Shown here: piece after piece, positions 13,852 to 21,873 of the stretch
How positions within the stretch are numbered: position 1 is the first letter of the stretch
Layout of the letters: the number at the start of each line of letters is the position of its first letter
Assembly: GCF_040605455.1 (NCBI RefSeq)
Contig: NZ_JBEXCV010000141.1
Location: forward strand, 1-23,004
DNA length: 23,004 nucleotides
Source of the DNA: Embleya sp040605455
GTDB taxonomy: Bacteria; Actinomycetota; Actinomycetes; Streptomycetales; Streptomycetaceae
Direction: 5' to 3'
Made by a program: the position numbers and the translations under genes
Notes under the pieces: model-generated
What the model was told of the DNA's origin: nothing
Seen by the model: only the letters and a program-made list of their open reading frames with translations
The model's database searches: none

Positions 13852-15013
13852 AGCGGGCGGAGTCGGCCATGTCGACGCTCATCCGGATCGCGCCGGCCTG
13901 CTCGACCCGCCATGCGATGGTCCGCAGCGCCACTGTCACATCCTGCCAGGTCGCCTCGGCCCGAGGCGTGCACGTCAACAGCCGGCCACCGGCCTCGGCG
14001 GAGCGCAACGTCACCCGCACGAGGGGCAGTTCGAGCACACCGTGTGGGCCGTCCGGCAGCGCCGCGCCAGCCGCGATCGTCGCCGCGAGTTCGTCGGCGG
14101 TCGGCTCGGCGCCCGAGGGCCATTCCAGTCGGCAGGACAACGCGGTCCCCCACTCGCCGATCGCCTCCGCGACCTGCCCGGGGTCGACCGGCACCGGATC
14201 GGGTGCGGGCGCGAACGCGGCCCGCTCGATCAGCTCGGTGAAGCCCGGTTCGTCATGCGCGGATTCGAGCAGATCGGCCCATTCGAGGGCACTGCCCCGG
14301 TCGAGAAAGCGCATGCCCTCCGCGCAGGTCGAGCCGGCCACGAACGGAAGTATCGCCCCCTCCACCAAGCGGAACGCGTCGCCGGGCCACCATTCGTGGC
14401 CGTTGACCAACCCGCAGACGATCGCCGTCAGGGCTCGGCACACCGGATCGCCGGCCGGCACCGTCGCCCCGCCCGTGGCCCGCCCCGGCCCGACCCCGCC
14501 CGCCTCGACCCTGGACCGCGCGATGCGCAAAGCGAAGGCGTCCTCCCCGATTGAGCAGTGCGTGGTCATCGACGCGAACCCGGTGGGCACCTCCTGCGGG
14601 TGGGGCGATACCTGGACCCGGACGTCGTCGCCGTCCGGGGCGAAACCGATCTCGGTGAACCAGCGTTGAACGTCCATGGAGCCCGGCCCGGCCCACCTCG
14701 GTTCCAAGTGGGAGATGTCCACGCCGAAGACCGGATCACCGGGCCGCACGCACACCAGCACGATTCGGTAGGGCGTGGCGTCCTCGACCGCCGTGGCCAC
14801 CTCCTCCACCGACATCTCGACCATCCTCGCCACCGCCCGTATCCCGTCGGGGCCACCGCCGCACTGGTCCACGAAGGCGGAGAGCAGGACGATGCGATTT
14901 GCGGTCCACCAACTGCTGGATCCCACCGACGACACCGCGCGAAAACGGCCCGGGTCATCCGTCCCCACCCGTTCCGCCCCGCCGTCGCCCGCCCCGACCT
15001 CGTTTGTCACCAC
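13850..15013 (-). CDS. Hypothetical 387-aa protein, partner of the convergent gene
   Basis: I do not recognise a named family. A large soluble acidic protein without signal peptide or membrane helix. The first 20 residues are poorly conserved-looking; GTG 15013 or GTG 15010 may start it, and a later start is possible. The N-terminal 100 residues contain SSSWWTANRIVLLSAFVDQC and a helical VARMVEMSVEEVATAVED segment. The middle is Ala/Gly-rich. The C-terminus (EATWQDVTVALRTIAWRVEQ, then AGAIRMSV) mirrors that of the 229-aa protein at 13131-13820. The shared pattern is (S/T)WQDV(S/T)xxLRxIxxRxxxAG. The codon bias is that of a real actinomycete gene. Function unknown. Confidence 0.75.
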   Translation of the reverse strand: MVTNEVGAGDGGAERVGTDDPGRFRAVSSVGSSSWWTANRIVLLSAFVDQCGGGPDGIRAVARMVEMSVEEVATAVEDATPYRIVLVCVRPGDPVFGVDISHLEPRWAGPGSMDVQRWFTEIGFAPDGDDVRVQVSPHPQEVPTGFASMTTHCSIGEDAFALRIARSRVEAGGVGPGRATGGATVPAGDPVCRALTAIVCGLVNGHEWWPGDAFRLVEGAILPFVAGSTCAEGMRFLDRGSALEWADLLESAHDEPGFTELIERAAFAPAPDPVPVDPGQVAEAIGEWGTALSCRLEWPSGAEPTADELAATIAAGAALPDGPHGVLELPLVRVTLRSAEAGGRLLTCTPRAEATWQDVTVALRTIAWRVEQAGAIRMSVDMADSAR

Positions 15014-15039
15014 GCGACCCTACCGCCCGCCCCAACCGC

Positions 15040-16380
15040 TCACGTCGTCCGCGTCGGCGGCATCCCCGAGCGGCCCGAGGCCGGCGTCTTGATGGCCAGG
15101 ATCTGGTTGACGCCGATGCGGTTTTGTTCGAAGGCCAGGGCCGAGGCGGCCATGTACAGGCGCCAGACGCGGACCCGGCCGAGGGAGGCCAGACGGGTGG
15201 CACGCTCCTGGTCGGCCTCCAGGTTGGCCACCCACGCGCGCAGCGTGGTCGCGTAGTGTTCGCGCAGCGCGTGCACGTCGCGGACCTCGAAGCCGGCCTC
15301 CTCCAGGACCGACACCGTGCGGCCGACCGGCGCCAGCTCACCGTCGGGGAAGACGTAGCGGTCGATGAACTCGTCGACGCGGTAGGCCGCTTCGTTCGGC
15401 GCGGGGCGTCGGGCGATCTGGTGGTTGAGCAACCGTCCGCCGGGACGCAGGAGTTCGCACAGGGCGTCGGCGTACTCGCGGAAGCGGGTCCGGCCCACGT
15501 GTTCGGCCATGCCGATCGAGGAGATCGCGTCGTAGGGGCCGTCGGCATGTTCGCGGTAGTCCTGGACCCTGATCTCGACCCGGCCGGTCAGACCCGCCTC
15601 GGAGACCCGTTTGCGGGCCAGCTCGGCCTGCTCGCGCGAGATGGTGATGCCGACCACCTGGACGCCGTAGTGCTCGGCGGCGTGCAGCGCCATCGAGCCC
15701 CACCCGCAGCCCACGTCCAGCAGCCGCATGCCCGGGCCCAGGGCCAGCTTGCGGCAGATCAGGTCGAGCTTGGCCCGCTGGGCGTCCTCCAGCGTCGCGT
15801 CGGGGCGGTCCCAGTAGGCACACGAGTAGACCATCGAGGGGCCCAGGATCAGCGCGTAGAAGTCGTTGCCGACGTCGTAGTGGTGCCGGATCGCCTCCTG
15901 GTCGCGGCGGAGGCTGTGCAGTATGCCCCGGCGGCGGCGGACCTCCTCGGCGGGCGCCGACGGCGGCAACGGCAGCCCGGTCAGGGTGAGCGCCTCGCCC
16001 ACCGGGCGCAGCACTCCCAGCGCGGCGCGCGCGAACGGGCGCGGGCGTTCGGGGCGGGGGGCGCGGCCGGCGAGGGCCTTGGCCGCCGGTGCGCTGCCGG
16101 GCAGCGGTGCCTCGCGGTGCAGGGCGATGCCGTCCAACCGGTCCAGCGCGTCGTAGAGGTCGCCGTCCACGTCGAGGTCGCCGGAGACCCAACCGCGCGC
16201 GAAGCCCAGCTCGCCCGGTTTCCACATCAGCCGGCGCAGCGCCCGTCGATTGCGGACGACCAGTGTCGGACCGTCCGGCGGCCCGGCCTCGCTGCCGTCC
16301 CAGGCCCGGATCCGGATCGGCGTCGGGCGGCCGAGTACCTGCTGGGTCAGTGCGGCCATGCGGTCGGCGGTGTGCGGCAT
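15040..16380 (-). CDS. Cyclopropane-fatty-acyl-phospholipid synthase family methyltransferase
   Basis: A 446-aa SAM-dependent methyltransferase of the Cfa/CmaA family, which adds a methylene or methyl group from SAM to the double bond of an unsaturated acyl chain in membrane phospholipid. The N-terminal domain (residues 1-160) includes ELGFARGWVSGDLDVDGDLY, typical of Cfa. The SAM site is DVGCGWG at residues 222-228. Later motifs GITISREQ, SIGMAEHVG and a C-terminal LRAWVANLE region are also family hallmarks. The ATG at 16380 has AGAGGAA upstream. Most actinomycete members of this length make cyclopropane or 10-methyl branched fatty acids; no partner reductase is nearby, so a cyclopropane synthase is the simpler reading. 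Monocistronic, following the hairpins that end the ABC operon. Confidence 0.9.
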   Translation of the reverse strand: MPHTADRMAALTQQVLGRPTPIRIRAWDGSEAGPPDGPTLVVRNRRALRRLMWKPGELGFARGWVSGDLDVDGDLYDALDRLDGIALHREAPLPGSAPAAKALAGRAPRPERPRPFARAALGVLRPVGEALTLTGLPLPPSAPAEEVRRRRGILHSLRRDQEAIRHHYDVGNDFYALILGPSMVYSCAYWDRPDATLEDAQRAKLDLICRKLALGPGMRLLDVGCGWGSMALHAAEHYGVQVVGITISREQAELARKRVSEAGLTGRVEIRVQDYREHADGPYDAISSIGMAEHVGRTRFREYADALCELLRPGGRLLNHQIARRPAPNEAAYRVDEFIDRYVFPDGELAPVGRTVSVLEEAGFEVRDVHALREHYATTLRAWVANLEADQERATRLASLGRVRVWRLYMAASALAFEQNRIGVNQILAIKTPASGRSGMPPTRTT

Positions 16381-16470
16381 GACGGATTCCTCTGCGGTGT
16401 GGATCCCCGGGCTCCCGAGCCGGGTGACACCCTTGCCCCTACCCCACCGGGCCCGGACCGCGAACGGAAT

Positions 16471-16508
16471 TGCTCCGTCCGGGGCGGATCACCACCCCGG
16501 ACGGAGCA
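16471..16508 (-). terminator. Terminator hairpin of the ABC transporter operon
   Basis: Perfect 14-bp stem TGCTCCGTCCGGGG (16471-16484) with CCCCGGACGGAGCA (16495-16508) around a 10-base loop. On the minus strand it lies 24 bases after the ATPase stop codon and 90 bases before the methyltransferase start. The T tract is weak. Confidence 0.8.
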
Positions 16509-16509
16509 C

Positions 16510-16527
16510 GGCGCGAGGAATCGCGCC
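16510..16527 (-). terminator. Second hairpin next to the ATPase stop
   Basis: GGCGCGA (16510-16516) with TCGCGCC (16521-16527) forms a 7-bp stem with a 4-base loop, GGAA on the plus strand. It is between the ATPase stop codon and the stronger 14-bp hairpin, so the two are arranged in tandem and probably terminate or protect the 3' end of the transcript. Confidence 0.55.
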
Positions 16528-16531
16528 GCCG

Positions 16532-17338
16532 TTACAACACCTTGGACAGGAACGCCTTCGTGCGCTCGTGTTGCGGGTTGGTCAGCACCTCGCGCGGCAG
16601 GCCGGCTTCGACGACGAGTCCGTCGTCCATGAACACCAGCGAGTCGCCGACCTCGCGGGCGAAGCCCATCTCGTGGGTGACCACGATCATCGTCATGCCG
16701 TCCTCGGCGAGGCCGCGCATCACGTCCAGGACCTCGCCGACCAGTTCGGGGTCCAACGCGGAGGTCGGCTCGTCGAACAGCATCAGCTTGGGGTCCATGG
16801 CCAGCGCCCGGGCGATGGCCACCCGCTGCTGCTGGCCGCCGGAGAGCTGGGCGGGGTAGGCGTTCGCCTTGTCGGCCAGGCCGACCCGGGCCAGGAGCTG
16901 GTGGGCGCGCTCCCGGGCGTCGGGCTTGCTTATGCCCTTGACCTGGGTGGGTGCCTCCATGATGTTGCCCGCGGCGGTCATGTGCGGGAAGAGGTTGAAG
17001 CGTTGGAACACCATGCCGATGTCGCGCCGCTTGAGCGCCACCTCGCTGTCCCGGAGCTCGTAGAGCTTGCCGTCCTTCTCCCGGTAACCGACGAGTTCGC
17101 CGTCCACCCACAGCCGCCCGGCGTTGACCTTCTCCAGGTGGTTGATGCAGCGCAGGAACGTGGACTTGCCGGAGCCGGAGGGGCCGACGATGCACATGAC
17201 CTCGCCGGATCCGACCTCGAGGTCGATGCCCTTGAGCACCTCCAGCAAGCCGAACGACTTGCAGACGTCCTCGGCCTTGACCATGGGTCGCCCGGGGTCG
17301 GCCGCCGTGGGCGCGGGCTTGTCGAAGTTGGTCGTCAT
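16532..17338 (-). CDS. Polar amino acid ABC transporter, ATP-binding protein
   Basis: A 268-aa ABC ATPase of the GlnQ/HisP type, located at the inner face of the membrane with the permease encoded upstream. Walker A is GPSGSGKST at residues 52-60, followed by the Q-loop (MVFQRFNLFPH), the signature LSGGQQQR, Walker B LMLFDEPTSALD and the switch His in VTHEMGFA. A 17-residue insertion-like segment (VGYREKDGKLYELRDSE) before the Q-loop is seen in some actinobacterial amino acid importers. ATG 17338 overlaps the permease stop by 4 bp; an internal Met19 is the other possible start. It is the last gene of the binding protein-permease-ATPase operon and ends in two hairpins. Confidence 0.94.
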   Translation of the reverse strand: MTTNFDKPAPTAADPGRPMVKAEDVCKSFGLLEVLKGIDLEVGSGEVMCIVGPSGSGKSTFLRCINHLEKVNAGRLWVDGELVGYREKDGKLYELRDSEVALKRRDIGMVFQRFNLFPHMTAAGNIMEAPTQVKGISKPDARERAHQLLARVGLADKANAYPAQLSGGQQQRVAIARALAMDPKLMLFDEPTSALDPELVGEVLDVMRGLAEDGMTMIVVTHEMGFAREVGDSLVFMDDGLVVEAGLPREVLTNPQHERTKAFLSKVL

Positions 17339-18249
17339 CGAGTCTCGACCCCCTGGCGCCGGACGGAGAACAGGTAGGCCTTGATCCGCTGGAGCGGGGT
17401 GGGTGGCAGCGCTCGGCTGGCCCCACGCGAGAAATACCGTTCCAGGTAGTACTGGCCGATGCTGAAGACCGTGGTGAGCAGCAGGTACCAGAAGCAGGCC
17501 GCGAAGAGCAGTTCCATCACCGCGAGGTTGTTGGTGTATACGTCCTTCGCCTTTTGCAGCACCTCGGGGTACACCACCACGCTGGCCAGCGAGGACGTCT
17601 TGAGCATGTTGATGAACTCGTTGCCGGTGGGCGGCACGATCACCCGCATCGCCTGCGGCAGCACGATGCGCCGCAAGGTGCGGCCCTTGGACATGCCGAG
17701 CGCGTGCGCGGCCTCGGTCTGGCCCTCGTCGACGGACTGGATGCCCGATCGCACGATCTCGGCCATGTACGCGCCCTCGTTGATGCCGAGGCCGAGCAGC
17801 GCCGCGATGGTCGGGGTGATCACGTTGTTGGTGTTGTGGCCGAGCATGGTCGGGAAGATCAGCGCGAGGTTGCCCCAGATGAGCAACTGCACCAGGACCG
17901 GCGTGCCGCGGAAGAACCAGATGTAGACCGACGAGACGGTCGAGGTGACCGGGTTGCCGGACAGCCGCCCGATCGCGGCGAGCACACCGAGCACGAGCCC
18001 GAGCGCCATCGAGTAGAGGCTGATCTTGAGCGTGTTGACGGCGCCCTTGATGATCTGTGCGTCGAACAGGTAATCGCCGGTCACATTCCAGTGGATCTTC
18101 GCGTTCGCGAACGCGTTGATCAGGAGACCGACCAGGGCCAGGACGACGACGGCGGCGACCCAACGGCCGTAGTGCGGCACGGGGATCGCTTTGATGTGTT
18201 CCCGCTTGGCCGGCTGTTTGTCGGCGGCGGGGGTTGGGGGTGTGGTCAC
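17335..18249 (-). CDS. Polar amino acid ABC transporter, permease
   Basis: A 304-aa integral membrane protein of the HisM/GlnP family, with a cytoplasmic N-terminal tail of about 30 residues. The first membrane helix is at about residues 31-50 (VAAVVVLALVGLLINAF) and four or five further helices follow. The ATPase-contact EAA loop is EAAHALGMSKGRTLRRIVLP, and the conserved NNVITPTIAALLGLGINEGAYMAE precedes it. GTG 18249 lies 10 bases after AGAGGAGG. Because a single permease gene is present, the transporter probably works with a permease homodimer. Translationally coupled to the ATPase. A hairpin separates it from the binding-protein gene. Confidence 0.93.
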   Translation of the reverse strand: MTTPPTPAADKQPAKREHIKAIPVPHYGRWVAAVVVLALVGLLINAFANAKIHWNVTGDYLFDAQIIKGAVNTLKISLYSMALGLVLGVLAAIGRLSGNPVTSTVSSVYIWFFRGTPVLVQLLIWGNLALIFPTMLGHNTNNVITPTIAALLGLGINEGAYMAEIVRSGIQSVDEGQTEAAHALGMSKGRTLRRIVLPQAMRVIVPPTGNEFINMLKTSSLASVVVYPEVLQKAKDVYTNNLAVMELLFAACFWYLLLTTVFSIGQYYLERYFSRGASRALPPTPLQRIKAYLFSVRRQGVETR

Positions 18250-18320
18250 GGGAAGGTGACCTCCTCTTGGAGCACGAGTGCGGGCGCGGGCACGGGCGGA
18301 CCGGTGGGACGGTCCGCCGG

Positions 18321-18352
18321 GTCCGGCCCCCGCCGGGCGGGCGGGGCCGGAC
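18321..18352 (-). terminator. Hairpin between binding-protein and permease genes
   Basis: A perfect 10-bp stem GTCCGGCCCC (18321-18330) with GGGGCCGGAC (18343-18352) around a GC-rich 12-base loop. It lies 6 bases after the binding-protein stop and about 70 bases before the permease start. In many binding-protein importers such a hairpin partially stops transcription or stabilises the upstream mRNA, so that more binding protein than permease is made. Confidence 0.65.
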
Positions 18353-18358
18353 CTCGGA

Positions 18359-19264
18359 TCAGGAAGTGCCGCCGTTGATGGTGACCTCGGAAACGGCGCC
18401 GGCCTCGACCTTCCAGTTGGCCAGGATCTTGGCGTACTCGCCGTTCTTGATCAGGGCCTCCAGGGCCGACTTCACCGCCTGCTGGAGCTGCTGGTTGTCC
18501 TTGCCGACGCCGATGCCGTAGAGGCCGGCATCGATCTGTTCGCCCGTGACCTCGAAGTCCTTGCCGTCGCCGGAGGTCTGCGCGTTGTACGCGGCCACGG
18601 GGAAGTCGTTGAGGTCGGCGACGGCGGCACCGCTCTTGAGCTTGAGCAGGGCCTCGCCGTCGTGCTCGTACTTCTGGATCGTGATCGCGCCCTTGCCCGA
18701 CTCCTCGCACTTCTTGGACTGGGCGGCCGCGACGTCCTCGTTGGTCGTCGCCTGCTGGAGCGCGACGATCTTCCCGCACAGGTCGTCGAGGGTCTTGATG
18801 TTCTGCGGGTTGCCCTTCTGCACCAGGATCGAGGTACCGGCGCGGAAGTAGTCCACGAACGCCAGGCCCTGGCCCTGCCGCTCCTTCTTGTCGGTCATCG
18901 CCGACATGACCATGTCGAAGCGCTTGGAGGTGATCCCGGTGATCAGCGAGTCGAACGGGGAGTTCTTGTACTCGTACTTGACGCCGAGTTGCTTGCTGAG
19001 CGCGGCGGCCAGCTCGGGGTCGACGCCGACGGCCTTGCCGTCCTTCATGAACTCGATCGGCGCGTACGCGATCTCCGAGCCGATCGTGAGCTTGCCGGAC
19101 TTCTGGACGTCCGGCGGGAGCATCTTGAAGAACGGCGCGTTCTCGTCCTTCTTGCCGAGCGCGCTGTCGCCGCCGTCGTCCCCACAGCCGGTCAGGAGCA
19201 TGGAGCCCGCGACCAAGGTAGCGGCGCAGGCGATCAGGCGGCGGTGGGTAAGGCGTCCGCTCAT
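18359..19264 (-). CDS. Extracellular amino-acid-binding lipoprotein (SBP family 3)
   Basis: A 301-aa solute-binding protein. The N-terminus has a positively charged start (SGRLTHRRLI), a hydrophobic stretch and a lipobox LLTGC with lipidated Cys27, so it is anchored to the outer face of the membrane. The mature part has the family 3 features: GKLTIGSEIAYAPIEF, VGVDPELAAALSKQLG, FDSLITGITSKRFDMVMSAM and FVDYFRAGTSILVQKG. Substrate is a polar amino acid or similar compound; which one cannot be read from the sequence. ATG 19264 is chosen because TGGAGGAA lies upstream and the lipobox position fits; the open frame continues upstream to 19471 without support. It is the first gene of the importer operon; two inverted repeats upstream may regulate it. 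Confidence 0.93.
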   Translation of the reverse strand: MSGRLTHRRLIACAATLVAGSMLLTGCGDDGGDSALGKKDENAPFFKMLPPDVQKSGKLTIGSEIAYAPIEFMKDGKAVGVDPELAAALSKQLGVKYEYKNSPFDSLITGITSKRFDMVMSAMTDKKERQGQGLAFVDYFRAGTSILVQKGNPQNIKTLDDLCGKIVALQQATTNEDVAAAQSKKCEESGKGAITIQKYEHDGEALLKLKSGAAVADLNDFPVAAYNAQTSGDGKDFEVTGEQIDAGLYGIGVGKDNQQLQQAVKSALEALIKNGEYAKILANWKVEAGAVSEVTINGGTS

Positions 19265-19405
19265 GTGCGGGTTCCTCCAGGTATGAGGGGACAACAGGGG
19301 GTTCGGCAGGGCACGAGCTGGCTCGCGGTGCCCGATCTGCGGGCGGTTTGTGCGAATCCGGGATCGAGCTATGGGCATGAATGATTTCCTGGTGCTCTGA
19401 ACTGG

Positions 19406-19455
19406 ACAATGGGACAGATTGTTAAATACGAAGATCCAATTTGACAGTATGTCAA
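19406..19455 (-). promoter_or_regulatory. Promoter/operator region of the amino acid importer
   Basis: An AT-richer segment about 150 bases before the binding-protein start. It contains a perfect 6-bp inverted repeat TTGACA-GTA-TGTCAA (19441-19455) whose minus-strand reading provides a consensus -35 TTGACA, and a second inverted repeat ACAAT-7-ATTGT (19406-19422). A -10 box is less clear; TCGTAT (minus strand, 19431-19426) has 18-base spacing. The repeats would place a regulator over the promoter. Confidence 0.5.
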
Positions 19456-19528
19456 GCAGCGATGGGGACATTTCATCCGATCAGCCGCTTTTCCAGGGCA
19501 TACCGAAACGGCTCTGGCCGGCCCAGGT

Positions 19529-20446
19529 CTACGCGCATTGGCGTGATGATCGTCGGACCCGACGTGATCCGGGTCGCGCGATGCCGGTACCTCGGCGCAG
19601 CAGCAGGGCCACATCGATCGCGGCGACGGCGATCGCGGCGGCGAACGGGGTCCGGGGTCGCCGGCCGCCGAGCAGCGCACCCGCGCCGGCCAGGGCGGCG
19701 GCGCCGACCAGGGCGAGCCGACCGGCCCGGTCCGGCCGGCCGTACGCGAGCAGCGCGGTGGCGCCAAGCAGCGGCAGTGGGGTGAGCGCGCGGATGCGGG
19801 CCGGGCCGAGCCTGTGCGGCAGCCCGCGGACGCCGCTCACGCAGTCGGCGTCCAGGTCCGGCAGGGCGTCGGCCAAGTGCGCGCCGCAGCCGAGCAGCGC
19901 GGCGGCGGCGACGATCCACCACGTGGGCGCCGGCCGCCCGGGCAGCCCGAACGCGACGAAGGCGGGCAGGCTGCCGAAGCCGACCGCGTAGGGCACCCAG
20001 GACCAGGCGGTGCCCTTGGCCCCGAGGTCGTAGGCCCACGCGGCGCCCACCCCGACCAGATGCGCGGTGCCCGCCGCCGGTCCCGACGCATAGGACAGCG
20101 GTACGCACGCCACGAGTGCGACTCGGGCGGCGAGCGCGACCCGTTCGGCCCCGACCCGGCCGGCGACCACCGGCTTGCCGGTCCGCGCGGCGGCCCGATC
20201 CCGGGCGGCGTCCACCGCGTCGTTGCACCACCCGACCGACAACTGCCCACTGAGCACCGCCGCGCCGACCAGCGCGCAGCCCTCGGCGTCCCGGCCGGCC
20301 GCGGCGGCCAGCGCGGTCACCAGGGCGGTGACGGCGACAGTCGGGACGGGGTGACACGCGAGCAGGAGACCGACCATCGAGGCACGTTCGCGGGGGCGCG
20401 CGGGGGCGGTCACGGTCGGGGGGCTCGACGCTGCGGCTTCGCTCAC
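19529..20446 (-). CDS. UbiA-family prenyltransferase
   Basis: A 305-aa multi-pass membrane protein of the UbiA superfamily. Both Mg-diphosphate-binding motifs are present: NDxxDxxxD at residues 75-83 (Asn75, Asp76, Asp79, Asp83) and DxxxDxD at Asp193, Asp197 and Asp199. Several Ala/Leu/Val-rich helices surround them. UbiA enzymes transfer an isoprenyl chain from its diphosphate to an aromatic or other acceptor. GTG 20446 is chosen because GGAAAGG lies about 8 bases upstream. It diverges from a type III PKS operon, which could supply an aromatic acceptor. An alternative is EboC, the UbiA-like member of the ebo cluster; no other ebo genes are inside the window. The gene ends about 265 bases before the importer operon. 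Confidence 0.88.
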   Translation of the reverse strand: MSEAAASSPPTVTAPARPRERASMVGLLLACHPVPTVAVTALVTALAAAAGRDAEGCALVGAAVLSGQLSVGWCNDAVDAARDRAAARTGKPVVAGRVGAERVALAARVALVACVPLSYASGPAAGTAHLVGVGAAWAYDLGAKGTAWSWVPYAVGFGSLPAFVAFGLPGRPAPTWWIVAAAALLGCGAHLADALPDLDADCVSGVRGLPHRLGPARIRALTPLPLLGATALLAYGRPDRAGRLALVGAAALAGAGALLGGRRPRTPFAAAIAVAAIDVALLLRRGTGIARPGSRRVRRSSRQCA

Positions 20447-20810
20447 GTGGGTGACCTTTCCGGGAGATCGGTGCGGGACCGGCGCATGCGGGCCGCGAGC
20501 GCGGGCAAACGACGTGGGTTCGCTGTTTCGCCGGGCACTGTGCCGGCGTTCCCGATCGCCGGCGGTTGCGATCGCCGCCGATTCGTCTCCCGCCGTCTTC
20601 TCGCCGTCGCCGTCCGCCCCCGCCTTGCGTCTCGCCCTCCACCTCGCTTTCGCCTTCTCCCGCTCTTGTATCGCCCCTGTCGTCGCCCCGGCACGCGTTT
20701 CGGCCGCCCGGTGCGAACCCGCACCCGTTCGGCGCAACCGCCACCGCAGCCCCACCCGTTCGCCGTTCGGCATTTCCGCTCCTTCTCCCTCATCCAGTCG
20801 GGGGTACGCC
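20447..20810. other. Divergent intergenic region with a pyrimidine-rich tract
   Basis: 364 bases between the divergent ubiA-like and type III PKS genes. It should contain both promoters. From about 20575 to 20695 the plus strand is strongly pyrimidine-rich with very few A residues, so the minus-strand leader of the ubiA-like transcript would be purine-rich. The PKS frame stays open upstream to 20451, but GTG 20811 has GGGGG upstream and gives the usual family length and N-terminus. No convincing protein, operator or small RNA was found. Confidence 0.5.
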
Positions 20811-21866
20811 GTGACCCGCATCGCCGCCGTCCGTGGTGCCCTGCCACCGCACCGATACCCGCAAGCCGAGATCACCGAGGCGTTCGCGGCGCTGTGCCTG
20901 CCGGTGGGCGCCGATCGCCGCGTCCTGGACCGACTGCACGCGAGCGCCCGGGTGGACACCCGCCATCTGGCCCTGCCGCTGGACCACTACGCCAAGCTGG
21001 ACGACTTCCGCGCGGCCAACGACGTCTACCTCGACGTCGCGGTAGAACTCGCGGCCGAGGCGACCGAGTCCGCGCTCGGCGCCGCCGGGTTGAGCGCGCG
21101 TGACGTGGACCTGATCGTGTTCACCACGGTGACCGGGCTCGCGGTGCCCTCGATCGACGCTCGCTTGGTCGGGCGGCTCGGCCTGCGCCCCGATGTCAAG
21201 CGACTGCCGGTGTTCGGCCTGGGCTGCGTCGCGGGCGCCGCCGGAATCGCCCGGGTACACGACTACCTGCGCGGGTGGCCCGAGCACGTCGCGCTGCTGG
21301 TCTCGGTCGAGTTGTGCTCGCTCACCCTCCAGCGCGCCGACGCCTCGATGGCCAACCTGGTCGCGGGCGCGCTGTTCGGCGACGGCGCGGCGGCGGTGGT
21401 CGCCTGCGGGGACGCGCGCACCGGGCCCGGGCGCGGACCGCGCGTGGTGTCCAGTCGCAGTCGGATGTATCCGGACTCGGCCCGGGTGATGGGCTGGGAC
21501 GTGGGCGGCTCCGGCTTTCGGATCGTGCTCGGCGCGAACGTCCCCGACGTGGTCCGCGAGTATCTGGGCGGCGACGTGCGTGCATTCCTCGCCGAACACG
21601 AGCTGACCGCGGCCGACATCACCGCGTGGGTGTGCCACCCGGGTGGCCCCAAGGTGCTCGAAGCGGTCGCCGAGACGCTCGAACTTCCGACCGGCGCGCT
21701 GGATCTGACGTGGCGTTCGCTGGCCGCGACGGGAAACCTGTCGTCCACCTCGGTGCTGCACGTGCTGCGCGAGACGATGGCCGCCCGACCCGAGCCCGGT
21801 ACGCCGGGTCTGATGATCGCGATGGGCCCGGGGTTTTGCTCCGAACTCGTCCTCCTGGAGTGGTAG
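20811..21866 (+). CDS. Type III polyketide synthase (SrsA-like alkylresorcinol synthase)
   Basis: A 351-aa chalcone-synthase-like homodimeric enzyme that condenses an acyl starter with malonyl-type extenders without an acyl carrier protein. The catalytic triad is clear: Cys139 (GLGCVAG), His276 (VCHPGGPK) and Asn309 (TGNLSSTSV). The C-terminal MAMGPGF-type segment (AMGPGFCSELVLLEW) is typical. It is followed 7 bases later by an ICMT-like methyltransferase and then by an FAD monooxygenase, the same order as srsA-srsB-srsC of Streptomyces griseus, which makes methylated alkylresorcinols and quinones. An alkylresorcinol/alkylpyrone product is inferred from this order. GTG 20811 is chosen as start. 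A divergent UbiA-like gene may act on the product. Confidence 0.92.
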   Translation: MTRIAAVRGALPPHRYPQAEITEAFAALCLPVGADRRVLDRLHASARVDTRHLALPLDHYAKLDDFRAANDVYLDVAVELAAEATESALGAAGLSARDVDLIVFTTVTGLAVPSIDARLVGRLGLRPDVKRLPVFGLGCVAGAAGIARVHDYLRGWPEHVALLVSVELCSLTLQRADASMANLVAGALFGDGAAAVVACGDARTGPGRGPRVVSSRSRMYPDSARVMGWDVGGSGFRIVLGANVPDVVREYLGGDVRAFLAEHELTAADITAWVCHPGGPKVLEAVAETLELPTGALDLTWRSLAATGNLSSTSVLHVLRETMAARPEPGTPGLMIAMGPGFCSELVLLEW

Positions 21867-21873
21867 GTCGGGG

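Noticed and set aside
19265..19471. Longer N-terminus for the amino-acid-binding lipoprotein
   Set aside because: The ribosome binding site and signal peptide/lipobox geometry fit ATG 19264; the extension would bury the signal peptide and cover the promoter-like region.
20451..20810. 120-residue N-terminal extension of the type III PKS
   Set aside because: The extension is low-complexity Arg/Pro/Ser sequence; GTG 20811 gives the normal family length and N-terminus.
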